Below are positions 1 through 8,021 of a stretch of DNA of 64,000 nt, piece by piece. The notes beneath the pieces were generated by a model. It was not told the DNA's origin, ran no database searches, and was given only the letters and a program-made list of their open reading frames with translations. The stretch covers positions 35,542 through 99,541 of the forward strand of contig JACKPZ010000015.1 of assembly GCA_024233135.1 (NCBI GenBank), written 5' to 3'. Numbering within the stretch: the stretch's first letter is position 1; each line of letters opens with the position of its first letter. This DNA comes from Akkermansiaceae bacterium (GTDB lineage: Bacteria; Verrucomicrobiota; Verrucomicrobiia; Verrucomicrobiales; Akkermansiaceae). Position numbers and translations under genes: made by a program.

Positions 1-216
1 GTTCAGTGCGATCACCACCGGGAGGTACCCCTTCAGCGCGTCGAGGATCAGGCAGGTGATGCCGTGTTTTTTCCCCACCACGCGCAGCACGTTGGTCGCC
101 CCGATGTTTCCGGAGCCGTGCTGGCGGATGTCGATGCCCTTCATCCGGGCGATGAACAGCCCGAACGGGATCGAACCCGTCAGGAACGCCAGCAGCGGGC
201 AGAGCCAGAGTTGCAT
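1..216 (-). CDS. plsY: Glycerol-3-phosphate acyltransferase PlsY, N-terminal part
   Basis: This is the first 72 codons of a minus-strand gene that runs off the left edge of the window. PlsY is an integral membrane enzyme that transfers an acyl group from acyl-phosphate to glycerol-3-phosphate, the first step of phospholipid synthesis. The visible part has an N-terminal hydrophobic segment, then the family's first conserved loop: GSIPFGL at residues 14-20 and GSGNIGATNVLRVVG at 34-48. Both match the PlsY signature closely. The start codon is the ATG at 214-216, 22 bases after the stop of the upstream cyclophilin gene, so the two are probably co-transcribed. The C-terminal two thirds cannot be assessed. 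Confidence 0.9.
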   Translation of the reverse strand, partial: MQLWLCPLLAFLTGSIPFGLFIARMKGIDIRQHGSGNIGATNVLRVVGKKHGITCLILDALKGYLPVVIALN

Positions 217-238
217 CGGTGGTGCGGCGCGCGGTGGA

Positions 239-916
239 TCAGTCGACGACCTTGGCGGACTCGATGGTCACCGCGTTGTTCGGCACGTTCTCGGCCGGCA
301 TCGTCATCTTTTCGCCGGTCACCGGGTGGAGCATCGTCAGCGGCGCGCTGCCGGTGGCGACGGCCTTGATCTTGTCCACCACGTCCATGCCCTTGGTCAC
401 CTTGCCGAAGACGGCGTAGCCACCGTTGCTGGGGAAATCGAGCGCCGGGTTGTCCACCACGTTGATGAAGAACTGGGCGGTCGCGCTGTTCGGATCCGCG
501 GTGCGCGCCATGGCGATGCTGCCGCGGACGTTCTTGAGGCCGTTCTGCCCCTCGTTCTTGATGCCCTTGCCGGTGGTCTTCTCCACCAGTCCGGAGCTTT
601 CCTTCACAAATCCACCGCCTTGGATCATGAAACCGTCCATCACCCGGTGGAACACGGTGCCGTCATAGTGGCCCTTTTTCACATAGCTCAGGAAATTCTC
701 GACGGTGATCGGCGCCTTCTCGCGGTCCAGCTCGATGGTGATCTCGCCCATGCTCGTTTTCAGCAGCACCGTGTCGGACTTCGCCGCCTCCTCGGGCTTG
801 GCGCTTTCCTCCGTCTTCGCGGCGGGTTCGGTGGTGGAACTGGCTTCCGCGGAGGTCTCCGCGGGTTTGCAGGCGAAGGCGGCGATGGCGAGGGAAAGGA
901 GCGCGATTCGTTTCAT
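239..916 (-). CDS. Peptidylprolyl isomerase, cyclophilin-type lipoprotein
   Basis: A 225-residue cyclophilin (proline cis-trans isomerase) probably anchored outside the cytoplasm. Residues 1-16 form a short hydrophobic signal ending AAFAC, a non-ideal but plausible lipobox with Cys16. A Glu/Ala/Ser-rich linker runs to about residue 48. The cyclophilin domain follows, with FHRVMDGFMIQGG at 89-101 and ATAQFFINV at 145-153, which contain the active-site Arg, Phe and Gln positions. I chose the ATG at 914-916 because the reading frame open further upstream adds an Arg-rich stretch in front of an obvious signal peptide. plsY lies immediately downstream on the same strand. The class is secure; the membrane anchor is inferred. 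Confidence 0.9.
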   Translation of the reverse strand: MKRIALLSLAIAAFACKPAETSAEASSTTEPAAKTEESAKPEEAAKSDTVLLKTSMGEITIELDREKAPITVENFLSYVKKGHYDGTVFHRVMDGFMIQGGGFVKESSGLVEKTTGKGIKNEGQNGLKNVRGSIAMARTADPNSATAQFFINVVDNPALDFPSNGGYAVFGKVTKGMDVVDKIKAVATGSAPLTMLHPVTGEKMTMPAENVPNNAVTIESAKVVD

Positions 917-1079
917 CGCGGGCATCCCTACGGCATGCCGCGCCCCGGCGCAAGACCGCGTGCGGTGCGATTTCCGATCGCTGTTAGCAAACCACCGGTG
1001 CGGCCGCATCAATCATTTGCCCGGTTTCCGGCGTTTTGGGATTCCGTCCCGGGCCGGTTCCTGCATCTTCGGGACCGTT

Positions 1080-2012
1080 ATGAACCGCCGTAGTTTCCTC
1101 GCGACCACCGCCTTCTCTTCCGCCGCCCTCGCCACCACCGGCCGCGCCGCCGCCGCCTCCCCGGCCCCCGCGCCCGCCACCCGGCCCAACCGCATCGGCA
1201 TTTCCTCCTACTCGTTCTGGGGCTTCAACCGCGACGACCTGCGGCCCATCGACGTCTGCATCGAGCACGCCGCCCGCATGGGCTTCGACGGCTTCGAGAT
1301 CCTCCAGAAACAACTCACCTCCCACGACCGCGGCGAGCTCATGAAGATCAAGCGCCGCGCCATCCACCTCGGGCTCGACCTGATGGGCTACTCCACCCAC
1401 CAGGGATTCCTCTCGCCGGACAAGGACAAGCGCCAGCAGAACATCGACCACACCATCGACTGCCTCGAGCAGGCCTACCAGCTCGGCATCCCGACGATGC
1501 GCGTCAACTCCGGCACCTGGGGAACCTCCGGGTCCTTCGACGAGCTCATGAAGAACCGCGGCGAGGAGAAACCCGTCGACGGCTTCACCGAAGAGGACGC
1601 CTACGGCTGGGTCATCGAGGCTTATCAAACACTCGCCAAGGAAGCGGAGAAACGCGGCGTCGTCATGGGCCTCGAAAACCACTGGGGTCTCGGCCGCACC
1701 GCCGAAGGCGTCAAACGCGTCGTCGATGCCGTCGACTCGCCATGGCTCCAGGTCACTCTCGACACCGGCAACTTCCTCGAAGACCCCTACGACCGCCTCG
1801 CCATCCTCGCCCCGCAGGCCGTGCTCATGCAGGCCAAGACCTACTTCGGCGGCGGTGTCTGGTACACGCTCGATCTCGATTACCCGCGCATCGCGAAAAT
1901 CATGAAGGACGCCGACTACACCGGCTACATCTCCCTTGAGTTCGAAGGCAAGGCCGATCCGCTCACCGCCATCCCCCAAAGCCTCGCCCTGCTCCGCAAG
2001 GCCTTCGCCTGA
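1080..2012 (+). CDS. Tat-exported sugar phosphate isomerase/epimerase (TIM barrel)
   Basis: A 310-residue protein starting MNRRSFLATTAF, a twin-arginine type signal followed by an Ala-rich hydrophobic stretch to about residue 30. The rest is a xylose-isomerase-like TIM barrel (AP endonuclease 2 superfamily). ISSYSFWG lies on the first strand. Acidic residues that would bind a divalent metal occur in GLENHW (about residue 197), TLDTGNF (about 226) and SLEFEG (about 285). Exported members of this family are abundant in Verrucomicrobiota and Planctomycetota and are usually linked to breakdown of unusual sugars or polyols. The substrate cannot be told from sequence. It stands alone, divergent from the cyclophilin gene. 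Confidence 0.85.
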   Translation: MNRRSFLATTAFSSAALATTGRAAAASPAPAPATRPNRIGISSYSFWGFNRDDLRPIDVCIEHAARMGFDGFEILQKQLTSHDRGELMKIKRRAIHLGLDLMGYSTHQGFLSPDKDKRQQNIDHTIDCLEQAYQLGIPTMRVNSGTWGTSGSFDELMKNRGEEKPVDGFTEEDAYGWVIEAYQTLAKEAEKRGVVMGLENHWGLGRTAEGVKRVVDAVDSPWLQVTLDTGNFLEDPYDRLAILAPQAVLMQAKTYFGGGVWYTLDLDYPRIAKIMKDADYTGYISLEFEGKADPLTAIPQSLALLRKAFA

Positions 2013-2084
2013 CCCGCGCAGGAACGACGAGGTCGCTTTGGACTTTCGACACGGTCGAGTCGCCGTTCATACCATGGGGAAAGA

Positions 2085-2423
2085 ATGGGCCCGCCAGACA
2101 CGATGCCCGACAACTCACCAACGCGCTCCCGAAGGTGGCCATGGGTTCGATTCTTCGCAGGGTGGCTGCTGACGCTCGGAATCCTCTACTGCGCGAGCTA
2201 CGTGGTGCTCTCCATTCAGGGCACCTACGGGCCCGGTGCGTTTGGATGTAATGGAATCAAATGGTACAACTGGTATCCGAAAGGCTTCGCCTACAATGGT
2301 GAACCTGGCGATTGGATTGGAGCCGTGTATGGGCCTCTCTTGGCGCTGGACCGAGCGATGTGGCACACCCGTGCCAGGCAGGCGTCCGGAGCCTACAGGT
2401 CCAGCGACTTTTGCCCATGGTGA
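2085..2423 (+). CDS. Small membrane protein of unknown function
   Basis: A 112-residue protein I do not recognise. It has one clear membrane segment at about residues 23-45 (WVRFFAGWLLTLGILYCASYV), preceded by an Arg-rich positive flank. A Gly/Trp/Tyr-rich stretch with WYNWYPKGF and a GDWIGAVYGPLLALD segment that may touch the membrane follow. The start at 2085 has GGGGA four bases upstream; the ATG at 2103 would give 106 residues. The ordered hydrophobic and aromatic pattern favours a real gene, but there is no functional evidence. A small membrane gene on the same strand lies further downstream. Confidence 0.5.
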   Translation: MGPPDTMPDNSPTRSRRWPWVRFFAGWLLTLGILYCASYVVLSIQGTYGPGAFGCNGIKWYNWYPKGFAYNGEPGDWIGAVYGPLLALDRAMWHTRARQASGAYRSSDFCPW

Positions 2424-2466
2424 CAACCAGTCCCGAACCAGCCGAAGCATTCGGTCCGACGAAATC

Positions 2467-2544
2467 ATGAATCGATCAAGAGCGATCCTAGCACTGGCGG
2501 TGTTCCTGCTGTCCCGCATGGTGCGCGATGGTGTTCAGCAATAG
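2467..2544 (+). CDS. Possible 25-residue peptide, signal-like
   Basis: A very short open frame starting MNRSRAILALAVFLLS, that is, a positive N-terminus and a hydrophobic core like a signal peptide, then a stop after 25 codons. It lies between two small membrane-protein genes. It may be a tiny membrane peptide, the remnant of a decayed exported gene, or chance. No convincing ribosome binding site is visible. Confidence 0.15.
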   Translation: MNRSRAILALAVFLLSRMVRDGVQQ

Positions 2545-2550
2545 AATCCC

Positions 2551-2823
2551 ATGAATGAAATCGAGATCAAGAAGCGGGTGAAAGGCGCTCTGGTTGCGGT
2601 CGCGCTTTGCGTGTTTTGCTTGATCATCTGGATGATAAGTATTGGTGGTGTCGTCTATCTGGGTGGACTTGTTTTTGAATTGGGGCGATTCGTCTTCATT
2701 GCTTCGCTGGTCGCATTCGTCGCATCCCTTTTTGTGACCCGAAATCATCTGAAGTTCGGCTTTTGGATTGGATTGTGTTGCGGTATTTCCGCTTCCATCT
2801 ACCTGCAATCAATCAGCGGTTGA
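2551..2823 (+). CDS. Small multi-span membrane protein of unknown function
   Basis: A 90-residue protein with three hydrophobic spans, at about residues 11-39, 46-60 and 68-86. The N-terminus is short and charged (MNEIEIKKRVKG), and a basic loop (TRNHLK) separates spans two and three. No family is recognised. Its base composition is clearly less GC-rich than its neighbours, with many TTT, ATT and TTG codons, which suggests recent acquisition or weak selection on codon use. A complete hydrophobic topology argues for a real gene. Confidence 0.55.
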   Translation: MNEIEIKKRVKGALVAVALCVFCLIIWMISIGGVVYLGGLVFELGRFVFIASLVAFVASLFVTRNHLKFGFWIGLCCGISASIYLQSISG

Positions 2824-3138
2824 TGAAAAATCCCCTGATGGTATCCGGGTTTCCCTTCCCGCGCCGCCACGACGAGGTTCCCCGATGGATCGGATCGCCT
2901 CGGACCGCGAAAGGGTTTCCCGAAGACGCGCGGCATTGGGGTTCGTGTTCCTTCCTCTGCGTTGCGTGGAATCGCTGGTATGGTGGATTGCGGACCCGAG
3001 ATGTGGCGATCCGAACCAGACCGATCCATCCGGCAGCGCCGACGCACCTGGTGGTTTCGATGCCCGGGCGATGAACGGAGGGGCGGGTCCGCCCGTTCTT
3101 GATCCCGGGCGAAGCTTCGCCCAAGGTCGGGGCGTCGT
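2824..3138. other. 315-base intergenic stretch with two adjacent perfect palindromes
   Basis: I see no convincing gene here; open frames on both strands lack recognisable protein character. Near its right end are two short perfect inverted repeats in tandem: 3081-3094 (arms GGGCGG and CCGCCC with a 2-base loop) and 3107-3122 (GGGCGAAG followed by CTTCGCCC with no loop). They sit just upstream of the patatin gene. Neither is followed by a T-run, so an intrinsic terminator is not supported. Confidence 0.5.
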
Positions 3139-3963
3139 TTGAGAAACATCGATCCATCCCGCACGGCGGTCGTGCTCGGTTCGTCCTTTCTGGGCGTGTA
3201 TGCGCACGCCGGTTTTCTCAACGGTCTGGATGAGGCGGGTTTTGTGCCGGGGCGCGTGGCCGGCTCCTCGGCGGGGGCCTTGGCGGGCGGGTTGTACGCC
3301 GCGGGGTTGAGGGGCGGGAGGTTGCGCGATGCCGCGCTGGACCGCGTGCTGCGCAGGTCGTTTGTCGATGCGGGCGCGGTGCTGCGCCTGGCGGGGGTCG
3401 TCACATCGCTGTGGTCGTCTGGATTGTTCGATGGAAACAAGACCATCAGTCATCTGCGCGGACTGCTCGGAGATGTCGACATGGCGGATCTGGACGTGCC
3501 GCTGGACCTGGCCGTGACCGATGCGGACCGTTCGGAACCGGAGATCCGCCGGAACGGTCCGCTGGCGGAACTGATGATGGCGTCCTGTGCCGTCCCCGGC
3601 CTGTTCATGATCCAGCAGGTGGGTGGAAAACGATATCTCGACGGCGGCATCGCGGGAGAACTGCCTTTCGGCCACCTGATCGATGATCCTTCGGTGGACA
3701 CCTTGATCCTCCATCGCATCCGTCATGAACGATCCGCTCCGGGGGCGCGACGCGACACGTCCTCCACGGTGATGCGCCGTGTTCTTCGCACGGCCCGCGA
3801 CGAGTTTCACGATTTGCGGATGGCCCGTGCCCGGGGGGCGGGCAAACGTGTGGTCGAGGTGCTGACTCGGACGCCGTTTCCCGGGCTTTTCACGCACAAG
3901 CTCGCGGCGGTTTGTTACGAATGCGGTCTTGCCAGCGGAAGAAGTCTCGCCGCGGCGGATTGA
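3139..3963 (+). CDS. Patatin-like phospholipase family protein
   Basis: A 274-residue protein of the patatin/RssA type, serine lipid hydrolases with a Ser-Asp dyad. The nucleophile elbow is GSSAGA at 42-47 (Ser44), and the paired Asp is in YLDGG near residue 168. The usual Gly-rich oxyanion loop is replaced by GSSFLGVYAHAG at 14-25, so catalysis is likely but not certain. There is no signal peptide, so it is probably cytoplasmic. The start is a TTG at 3139 preceded by AAGGTCGGGG; no ATG in frame gives a complete domain. It converges on the next gene, with only 10 bases between the stops. Confidence 0.75.
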   Translation: MRNIDPSRTAVVLGSSFLGVYAHAGFLNGLDEAGFVPGRVAGSSAGALAGGLYAAGLRGGRLRDAALDRVLRRSFVDAGAVLRLAGVVTSLWSSGLFDGNKTISHLRGLLGDVDMADLDVPLDLAVTDADRSEPEIRRNGPLAELMMASCAVPGLFMIQQVGGKRYLDGGIAGELPFGHLIDDPSVDTLILHRIRHERSAPGARRDTSSTVMRRVLRTARDEFHDLRMARARGAGKRVVEVLTRTPFPGLFTHKLAAVCYECGLASGRSLAAAD

Positions 3964-3973
3964 CGAGAGTCCT

Positions 3974-4636
3974 TCAGAATCCGAAGCGGTATCCGAAGCC
4001 GACGCTGTTCACCCCGCCTTCGTCGAAGATGTGTCCGCCGGACTGGTGGGTCAGGTAAAGCATGACCTGGTGCCGGGGGTGGTCCGGAAGGGCGAAGGTG
4101 AGTTGGATCGGCCAGTGAAACTTCAGGTGCGAGCGGTCCTCGCCGGGATGACGATCGATGTCGACCTGATAGACGTGTTCCGAATATGACAATCCGACGC
4201 CCGTCGCGAAGGTCGTCCGGACGCGCCCGTTCCATGGGAATTCTCTCCAGCGGACGAGCAGCGCCGCGTTGAAATCGAGAAACGGATCGCGTCCGTTTTC
4301 ATCGACGACCTCGAGGGTGAGGGGAAGTTCGAGCTCCGGGTGAAAATCCCAAGCGCCGAATCCCAGCCGGAACGAGCCGAGCCTGCGGGAGAGCGTGAAC
4401 GAGTAGACCTCGCCGCCGGCGCGACCGTTCGCCAGGCTCGCGTCGCCGAGGAGAAGTTCGTCGATCGTGTTTTCGGTGAGAAACGAAACTCCGGTCTCGA
4501 AGGCCCAGAGCGGGCGCCCGTCGTGACCGTCCGCCGAAAGGAAACAGACGCTTGCCGCCCGAGCGGATGGCACGATGGCGATGCCGGCGAAACACAGCGC
4601 CGCGAGCCCCTGCGGCACCCGCAGCAACGAATTCAT
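3974..4636 (-). CDS. Outer-membrane beta-barrel, PagL/acyloxyacyl-hydrolase-like
   Basis: A 220-residue exported protein with a signal peptide ending near residue 27 (PSARA). Alternating hydrophobic strands and a terminal aromatic residue (GFGYRFGF) are typical of an outer-membrane barrel. The C-terminal segment has His197-x-Ser199 followed by GGVNSVGFGYRF, resembling the His-x-Ser active site of PagL-type lipid A 3-O-deacylases. However, the Asn that usually follows the Ser is Gly here, and the expected Glu is not at the usual spacing (the nearest is Glu206). The start ATG (4634-4636) has AAAGG upstream; a longer reading frame would put 19 extra residues before the signal. The family assignment is tentative. 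Confidence 0.5.
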   Translation of the reverse strand: MNSLLRVPQGLAALCFAGIAIVPSARAASVCFLSADGHDGRPLWAFETGVSFLTENTIDELLLGDASLANGRAGGEVYSFTLSRRLGSFRLGFGAWDFHPELELPLTLEVVDENGRDPFLDFNAALLVRWREFPWNGRVRTTFATGVGLSYSEHVYQVDIDRHPGEDRSHLKFHWPIQLTFALPDHPRHQVMLYLTHQSGGHIFDEGGVNSVGFGYRFGF

Positions 4637-4717
4637 GGCACCTTTCTGCCCGTTTCGCCCGTGGATGACAACCCGGGAAGCAATGCGGAACAAGGAATCG
4701 AACCGCCGGCCGCGCCG

Positions 4718-5779
4718 TCAGCCCTCCTCGGCCGCGGCGGGTTCGAGCCCCATTCTCGCGGCGCGTTCCTGCCACAGTTTGCGGGCGAGCAACTGCATGT
4801 CCGCCACCTTGTCCTTCTCATCGACGATTTCCGCGCCGACGACGGTTTCCAGCACGTCCTCCAGCGTGACGAGTCCCACGGTGGTGCCGAACTCGTCGTG
4901 CACGAGGTGGATGTGCTGGCGCGCGCTGAGGAACTTGCGGAACAACTCGTCGACGCGCATGAGGTTCGGCACGGATTCGATCGGGCGGCTCACGGATTGT
5001 AGGGGGCGTTCCGGATTTTCGAGACATGCGAGCAGGGCCTCGGAGCGGAGCACGAAACCGGTGAGGTCGTCCGCATGGCTGCCGTACAAGGGCACGCGGG
5101 AGAACGGCCGGGTCGCGATCTGGCGGGCGAACTCGCCGAGCGTCATCGTTTCCGGAAGCGAATACATCACCGGCCGCGGCGTCATGATGTGGGAAACGGA
5201 GAAACTCCCGAGCTGCAGGATGTTGCGGACGATCCGTCCTTCCTCGGACTTCAGGGCGCCGGTCTCCTCGCCGAGTTTCGCCACGGCCAGCAGCTCCTCG
5301 CGGTGGCGGGGTGACTCGTCCGCCTTGCCGAAGGTGATGAGACGCGTGATCTGCTGGCAAAGCCAGACGATGGGCGAGAGCGCCTTCTGCAGCCACGGCA
5401 GGATGATGGCGGTGGGCCCTGCGAAAAACAACGCGTAGCGCGCGCCGAGCGTCTTCGGGATGATCTCGGTGAGCACCAGCACCGCAAGCGTGAGCAGGCC
5501 TGCGAAAATGCCGCCGGTGGCGTCGCCGAAGACCTTGGCATACTGCGCACCGGCACCGGTGGCGCCCATGGTGTGGGCGATGGTGTTGAGCGTCAGGATG
5601 GCCGAAAGCGGGCGGTCGATGTCTTTCTTGAGCCTCTCCATGCGGGAGGCCCAGCGCGCGCCGGTTTGCTTCGCCGCCTCGATCGCGGTGGGGGTGACGG
5701 TCAGCAGGGTCGCCTCGAGCAGCGAGCAGAGAAACGAAAAGCCCAGGGCGATGAGGACATAGATGACGAGCAGGGTCAT
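4718..5779 (-). CDS. CNNM/CBS-domain membrane protein (hemolysin C/CorB-like)
   Basis: A 353-residue inner-membrane protein. A CNNM (DUF21) membrane domain fills the first 190 residues or so, with the family signature LNTIAHTMGATGAGAQYAKV and TEIIPKTLGARYA. A CBS pair follows, from about residue 195 (IMTPRPVMYSLP) to LVTLEDVLETVVGAEIVDE. Relatives take part in Mg2+/Co2+ efflux or homeostasis. The C-terminal CorC/HlyC transporter-associated domain found in many homologues is absent; the protein stops about 25 residues after the CBS pair. Start: ATG at 5777-5779, directly before the first membrane segment. It is separated from selD by 62 bases on the same strand. Confidence 0.88.
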   Translation of the reverse strand: MTLLVIYVLIALGFSFLCSLLEATLLTVTPTAIEAAKQTGARWASRMERLKKDIDRPLSAILTLNTIAHTMGATGAGAQYAKVFGDATGGIFAGLLTLAVLVLTEIIPKTLGARYALFFAGPTAIILPWLQKALSPIVWLCQQITRLITFGKADESPRHREELLAVAKLGEETGALKSEEGRIVRNILQLGSFSVSHIMTPRPVMYSLPETMTLGEFARQIATRPFSRVPLYGSHADDLTGFVLRSEALLACLENPERPLQSVSRPIESVPNLMRVDELFRKFLSARQHIHLVHDEFGTTVGLVTLEDVLETVVGAEIVDEKDKVADMQLLARKLWQERAARMGLEPAAAEEG

Positions 5780-5841
5780 GGGACGTTGTCGCCAGACTTT
5801 GGCCGGAACGGGCCTCCCGTCAACCGAACTCGTTTCGATCG

Positions 5842-6891
5842 CTAGACGACCCGGACCGCTGGCCCGCCGTCCTCCGGAGAAACGATGCGCCCGACCGGCC
5901 GCTGCGGAGCGGGCAGGCCGTGGCGGTCGAGCAGCCCGGCCAAGGTGTCCGCCGCCGTTGGATCGACGGCAATGAGAAGCCCGCCGCTGGTCTGCGGATC
6001 GCAAAGGATGTCGCGCTGCGTCTCATCCGCACAATCGATCGCCCCGCCATAGCTCGCCCAGTTGCGGCGGGTGCCGCCGGGGACGGTGCCTGCCTGGAGA
6101 TACGGCTGGAGGTCGGTGAGCAGCGGGACGGAGGCGAAGTCGATCTCCGCGGCGGCCTCGCTGGCCACGCACATCTCGCGCAGGTGGCCGAGAAGCCCGA
6201 ACCCGGTGACGTCGGTCATCGAGTGGACGCCATCGAGCCGGGCCGCCTCGGCACCGACCGAGTTGAGTTTCATCATCGACGCCGCGGCGAGGCCCTTGTC
6301 GCGCTCATGCAGCAGCCCCTTCTTTTCCGCGGTGGCGAGCAGCCCGACGCCCAGAGGCTTTGTCAGGAACAGCAGGTCTCCGGGGCGGGCGCCGGCGTTC
6401 GTTTTCAGATGCCGGCGCGGCACGAGTCCGTTCACCGCGAGACCGAAGATCGGCTCCTCGCTGTCGATGCTGTGGCCGCCGGCCAGTGCGATGCCGGCCT
6501 CGGAGCAGACCATCCGCGCGCCGGCCAAGACCTCGCCGGCGACTTCCGCGGGGAGTTTCTCCAAGGGCCAGCCGAGCACGGCCAGCGCGAGAACGGGTCG
6601 GCCGCCCATCGCGTAGATGTCGCTGATCGCGTTGGCCGCGGCGATCCGGCCGAACTGCTCCGGATCGTCCACGATGGGCATGAAGAAATCCGTGGTGGCG
6701 AGCAAGGCGGTTCCGCCGTCGTCAAGCGCGTAGGCCGCGGCGTCGTCGCGGTGGTCGTTCCCGACGAGCAGGCGATCGTCCGGCGCGCCGGCGCCGGCGG
6801 CTGATAGAATGCGGTCGAGCACCTGTGGGGAAATCTTGCAGCCGCAACCGGCGCCGGAACTGAACTGGGTGAGTCGGACGGGTGTTTTCAT
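5842..6891 (-). CDS. selD: Selenide, water dikinase
   Basis: SelD makes monoselenophosphate from selenide and ATP, the selenium donor for selenocysteine and for 2-selenouridine in tRNA. The 349-residue protein has the catalytic N-terminal motif GAGCGCK at 14-20 (Cys16, Cys18, Lys19) and the PurM-like ATP-binding features (HRDDAAAY, TTDFFMPIVDDP, ANAISDIYAMGG, AGGHSID). The C-terminal DPQTSGGLL signature is also present. The active-site residue is Cys, not selenocysteine. Its ATG (6889-6891) overlaps the selU stop by four bases (ATGA), so the two are translationally coupled, and the local selenium use is tRNA modification. Confidence 0.97.
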   Translation of the reverse strand: MKTPVRLTQFSSGAGCGCKISPQVLDRILSAAGAGAPDDRLLVGNDHRDDAAAYALDDGGTALLATTDFFMPIVDDPEQFGRIAAANAISDIYAMGGRPVLALAVLGWPLEKLPAEVAGEVLAGARMVCSEAGIALAGGHSIDSEEPIFGLAVNGLVPRRHLKTNAGARPGDLLFLTKPLGVGLLATAEKKGLLHERDKGLAAASMMKLNSVGAEAARLDGVHSMTDVTGFGLLGHLREMCVASEAAAEIDFASVPLLTDLQPYLQAGTVPGGTRRNWASYGGAIDCADETQRDILCDPQTSGGLLIAVDPTAADTLAGLLDRHGLPAPQRPVGRIVSPEDGGPAVRVV

Positions 6892-7928
6892 ATCATCGGG
6901 GTGGTTCCGTAGGCGGCGGCGAGGGCCGCGGCCATCGCGGCGGGATCGAGGGACTGGAATCGATGGGTCCGGAGTTCGGCGGCCTCCGTTTTGGCGAGGC
7001 AGTGCCGGTATGCCTTGTCGTAGTAGGCAAGCAGGACCCGGCAGGCGGCCGCGGGGTCTCCGGCATCAAGTGCCTCGATGGCGTCCTTCACGCGGTTGCC
7101 GCCGAGGCGTTTGCGAAGCGTTTCGATCCGTTCCGCCAGCATGTGGGGCGGATGGCCGGCGTAGCCACCGCAGAGATATCTCACGCGGTCCTCATCGGGC
7201 ACCTCGACGATGTGGAAACGCGCCGTTTGTTTCCAGCGCCACACGGCCTCGGGCAGGCGGCACCGGCCGATCGCCTGGCTTTCGTCCTCGATCCACAGCG
7301 GCCGCCCGGGGTCCGCGGCCCTCCATTCGAGCGCGAGCTGGTTCTCGAATTGTTGCTGGGTGGGTGGAGATGGCTGGCCGAGCCCGCCGAAAGCGCTGCC
7401 CTTGTGGCAGGCGAGCGCCTCGAGGTCGATCGTCTGTTCGCCCAAGCCGGCGAGTTTCGTTAGAACGTCGGTTTTCCCGCTGCCGGTGAGCCCGGAAACG
7501 ACGTGCAGGTCGCGTGTTTGTTCGAACCCATCGAGCACCCAGCGGCGGAACGCCTTGTAACCGCCCTTCAGCGTCGCCACGCGGCAACCGAAGGACTCCA
7601 TCAGCCATGCCACGCTCGCGCTGCGCATCCCGCCGCGCCAGCAGTGGACCAGCGCCCGGCCGCCCGCAGGGTCGGCATGGGCCAGAAGTTCCGCCGAGAA
7701 CGCATCCAGCCGCGGGCCGATGCAACGCATGCCGGCCATCACCGCCTCGCGGCGGCCGACACGCTTGTAGATGGTGCCGATCTCGGCGCGTTCATCGTCA
7801 TCGAAGAGCGGAAGGCTCACCGCGCCCGGTATGTGACCGCGCGCGAACTCGGAGGGAGCCCGCACGTCGATGACGGGAAGCTCCGCCGCGCGGGAGAGAA
7901 ACTCGTCGATCTGGAGGGCTTCGGCCAT
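6888..7928 (-). CDS. selU: tRNA 2-selenouridine synthase
   Basis: SelU (MnmH/YbbB) converts 2-thiouridine at the wobble position of certain tRNAs to 2-selenouridine through a geranylated intermediate, using selenophosphate from SelD. The 346-residue protein has a rhodanese domain (VIDVRAPSEF at 19-28; catalytic loop HCWRGGMRS with Cys96) and a P-loop domain (GLTGSGKT at 146-153, DLEALACHKGSAFGGL, IEDESQAIG). Both domains match the family order. I placed the start at the ATG at 7926-7928; an ATG four codons upstream (7938-7940) is equally possible. It overlaps selD by ATGA. No other selenium gene is visible in the window. Confidence 0.95.
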   Translation of the reverse strand: MAEALQIDEFLSRAAELPVIDVRAPSEFARGHIPGAVSLPLFDDDERAEIGTIYKRVGRREAVMAGMRCIGPRLDAFSAELLAHADPAGGRALVHCWRGGMRSASVAWLMESFGCRVATLKGGYKAFRRWVLDGFEQTRDLHVVSGLTGSGKTDVLTKLAGLGEQTIDLEALACHKGSAFGGLGQPSPPTQQQFENQLALEWRAADPGRPLWIEDESQAIGRCRLPEAVWRWKQTARFHIVEVPDEDRVRYLCGGYAGHPPHMLAERIETLRKRLGGNRVKDAIEALDAGDPAAACRVLLAYYDKAYRHCLAKTEAAELRTHRFQSLDPAAMAAALAAAYGTTPMI

Positions 7929-8021
7929 GGTGCCGCCCATGACAGGCAATCGGCCGGCCCGATGCAATTCCTTGTTGAATCAGCGGCCGCCTCCACGGAG
8001 GAAACCGCCAACATCCCGGAA

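Noticed and set aside
165..190. A GGTTCGATCC-like word on the minus strand, resembling a tRNA T-arm.
   Set aside because: It lies inside the conserved PlsY coding sequence and no acceptor, D or anticodon arm can be built around it.
3081..3122. Twin palindromes considered as an intrinsic terminator.
   Set aside because: No T-run follows, and a gene on the same strand starts just downstream.
4735..4760. GGGTTCGAGCCCC, another T-arm lookalike.
   Set aside because: It falls in the coding end of the CNNM protein; no cloverleaf is possible.
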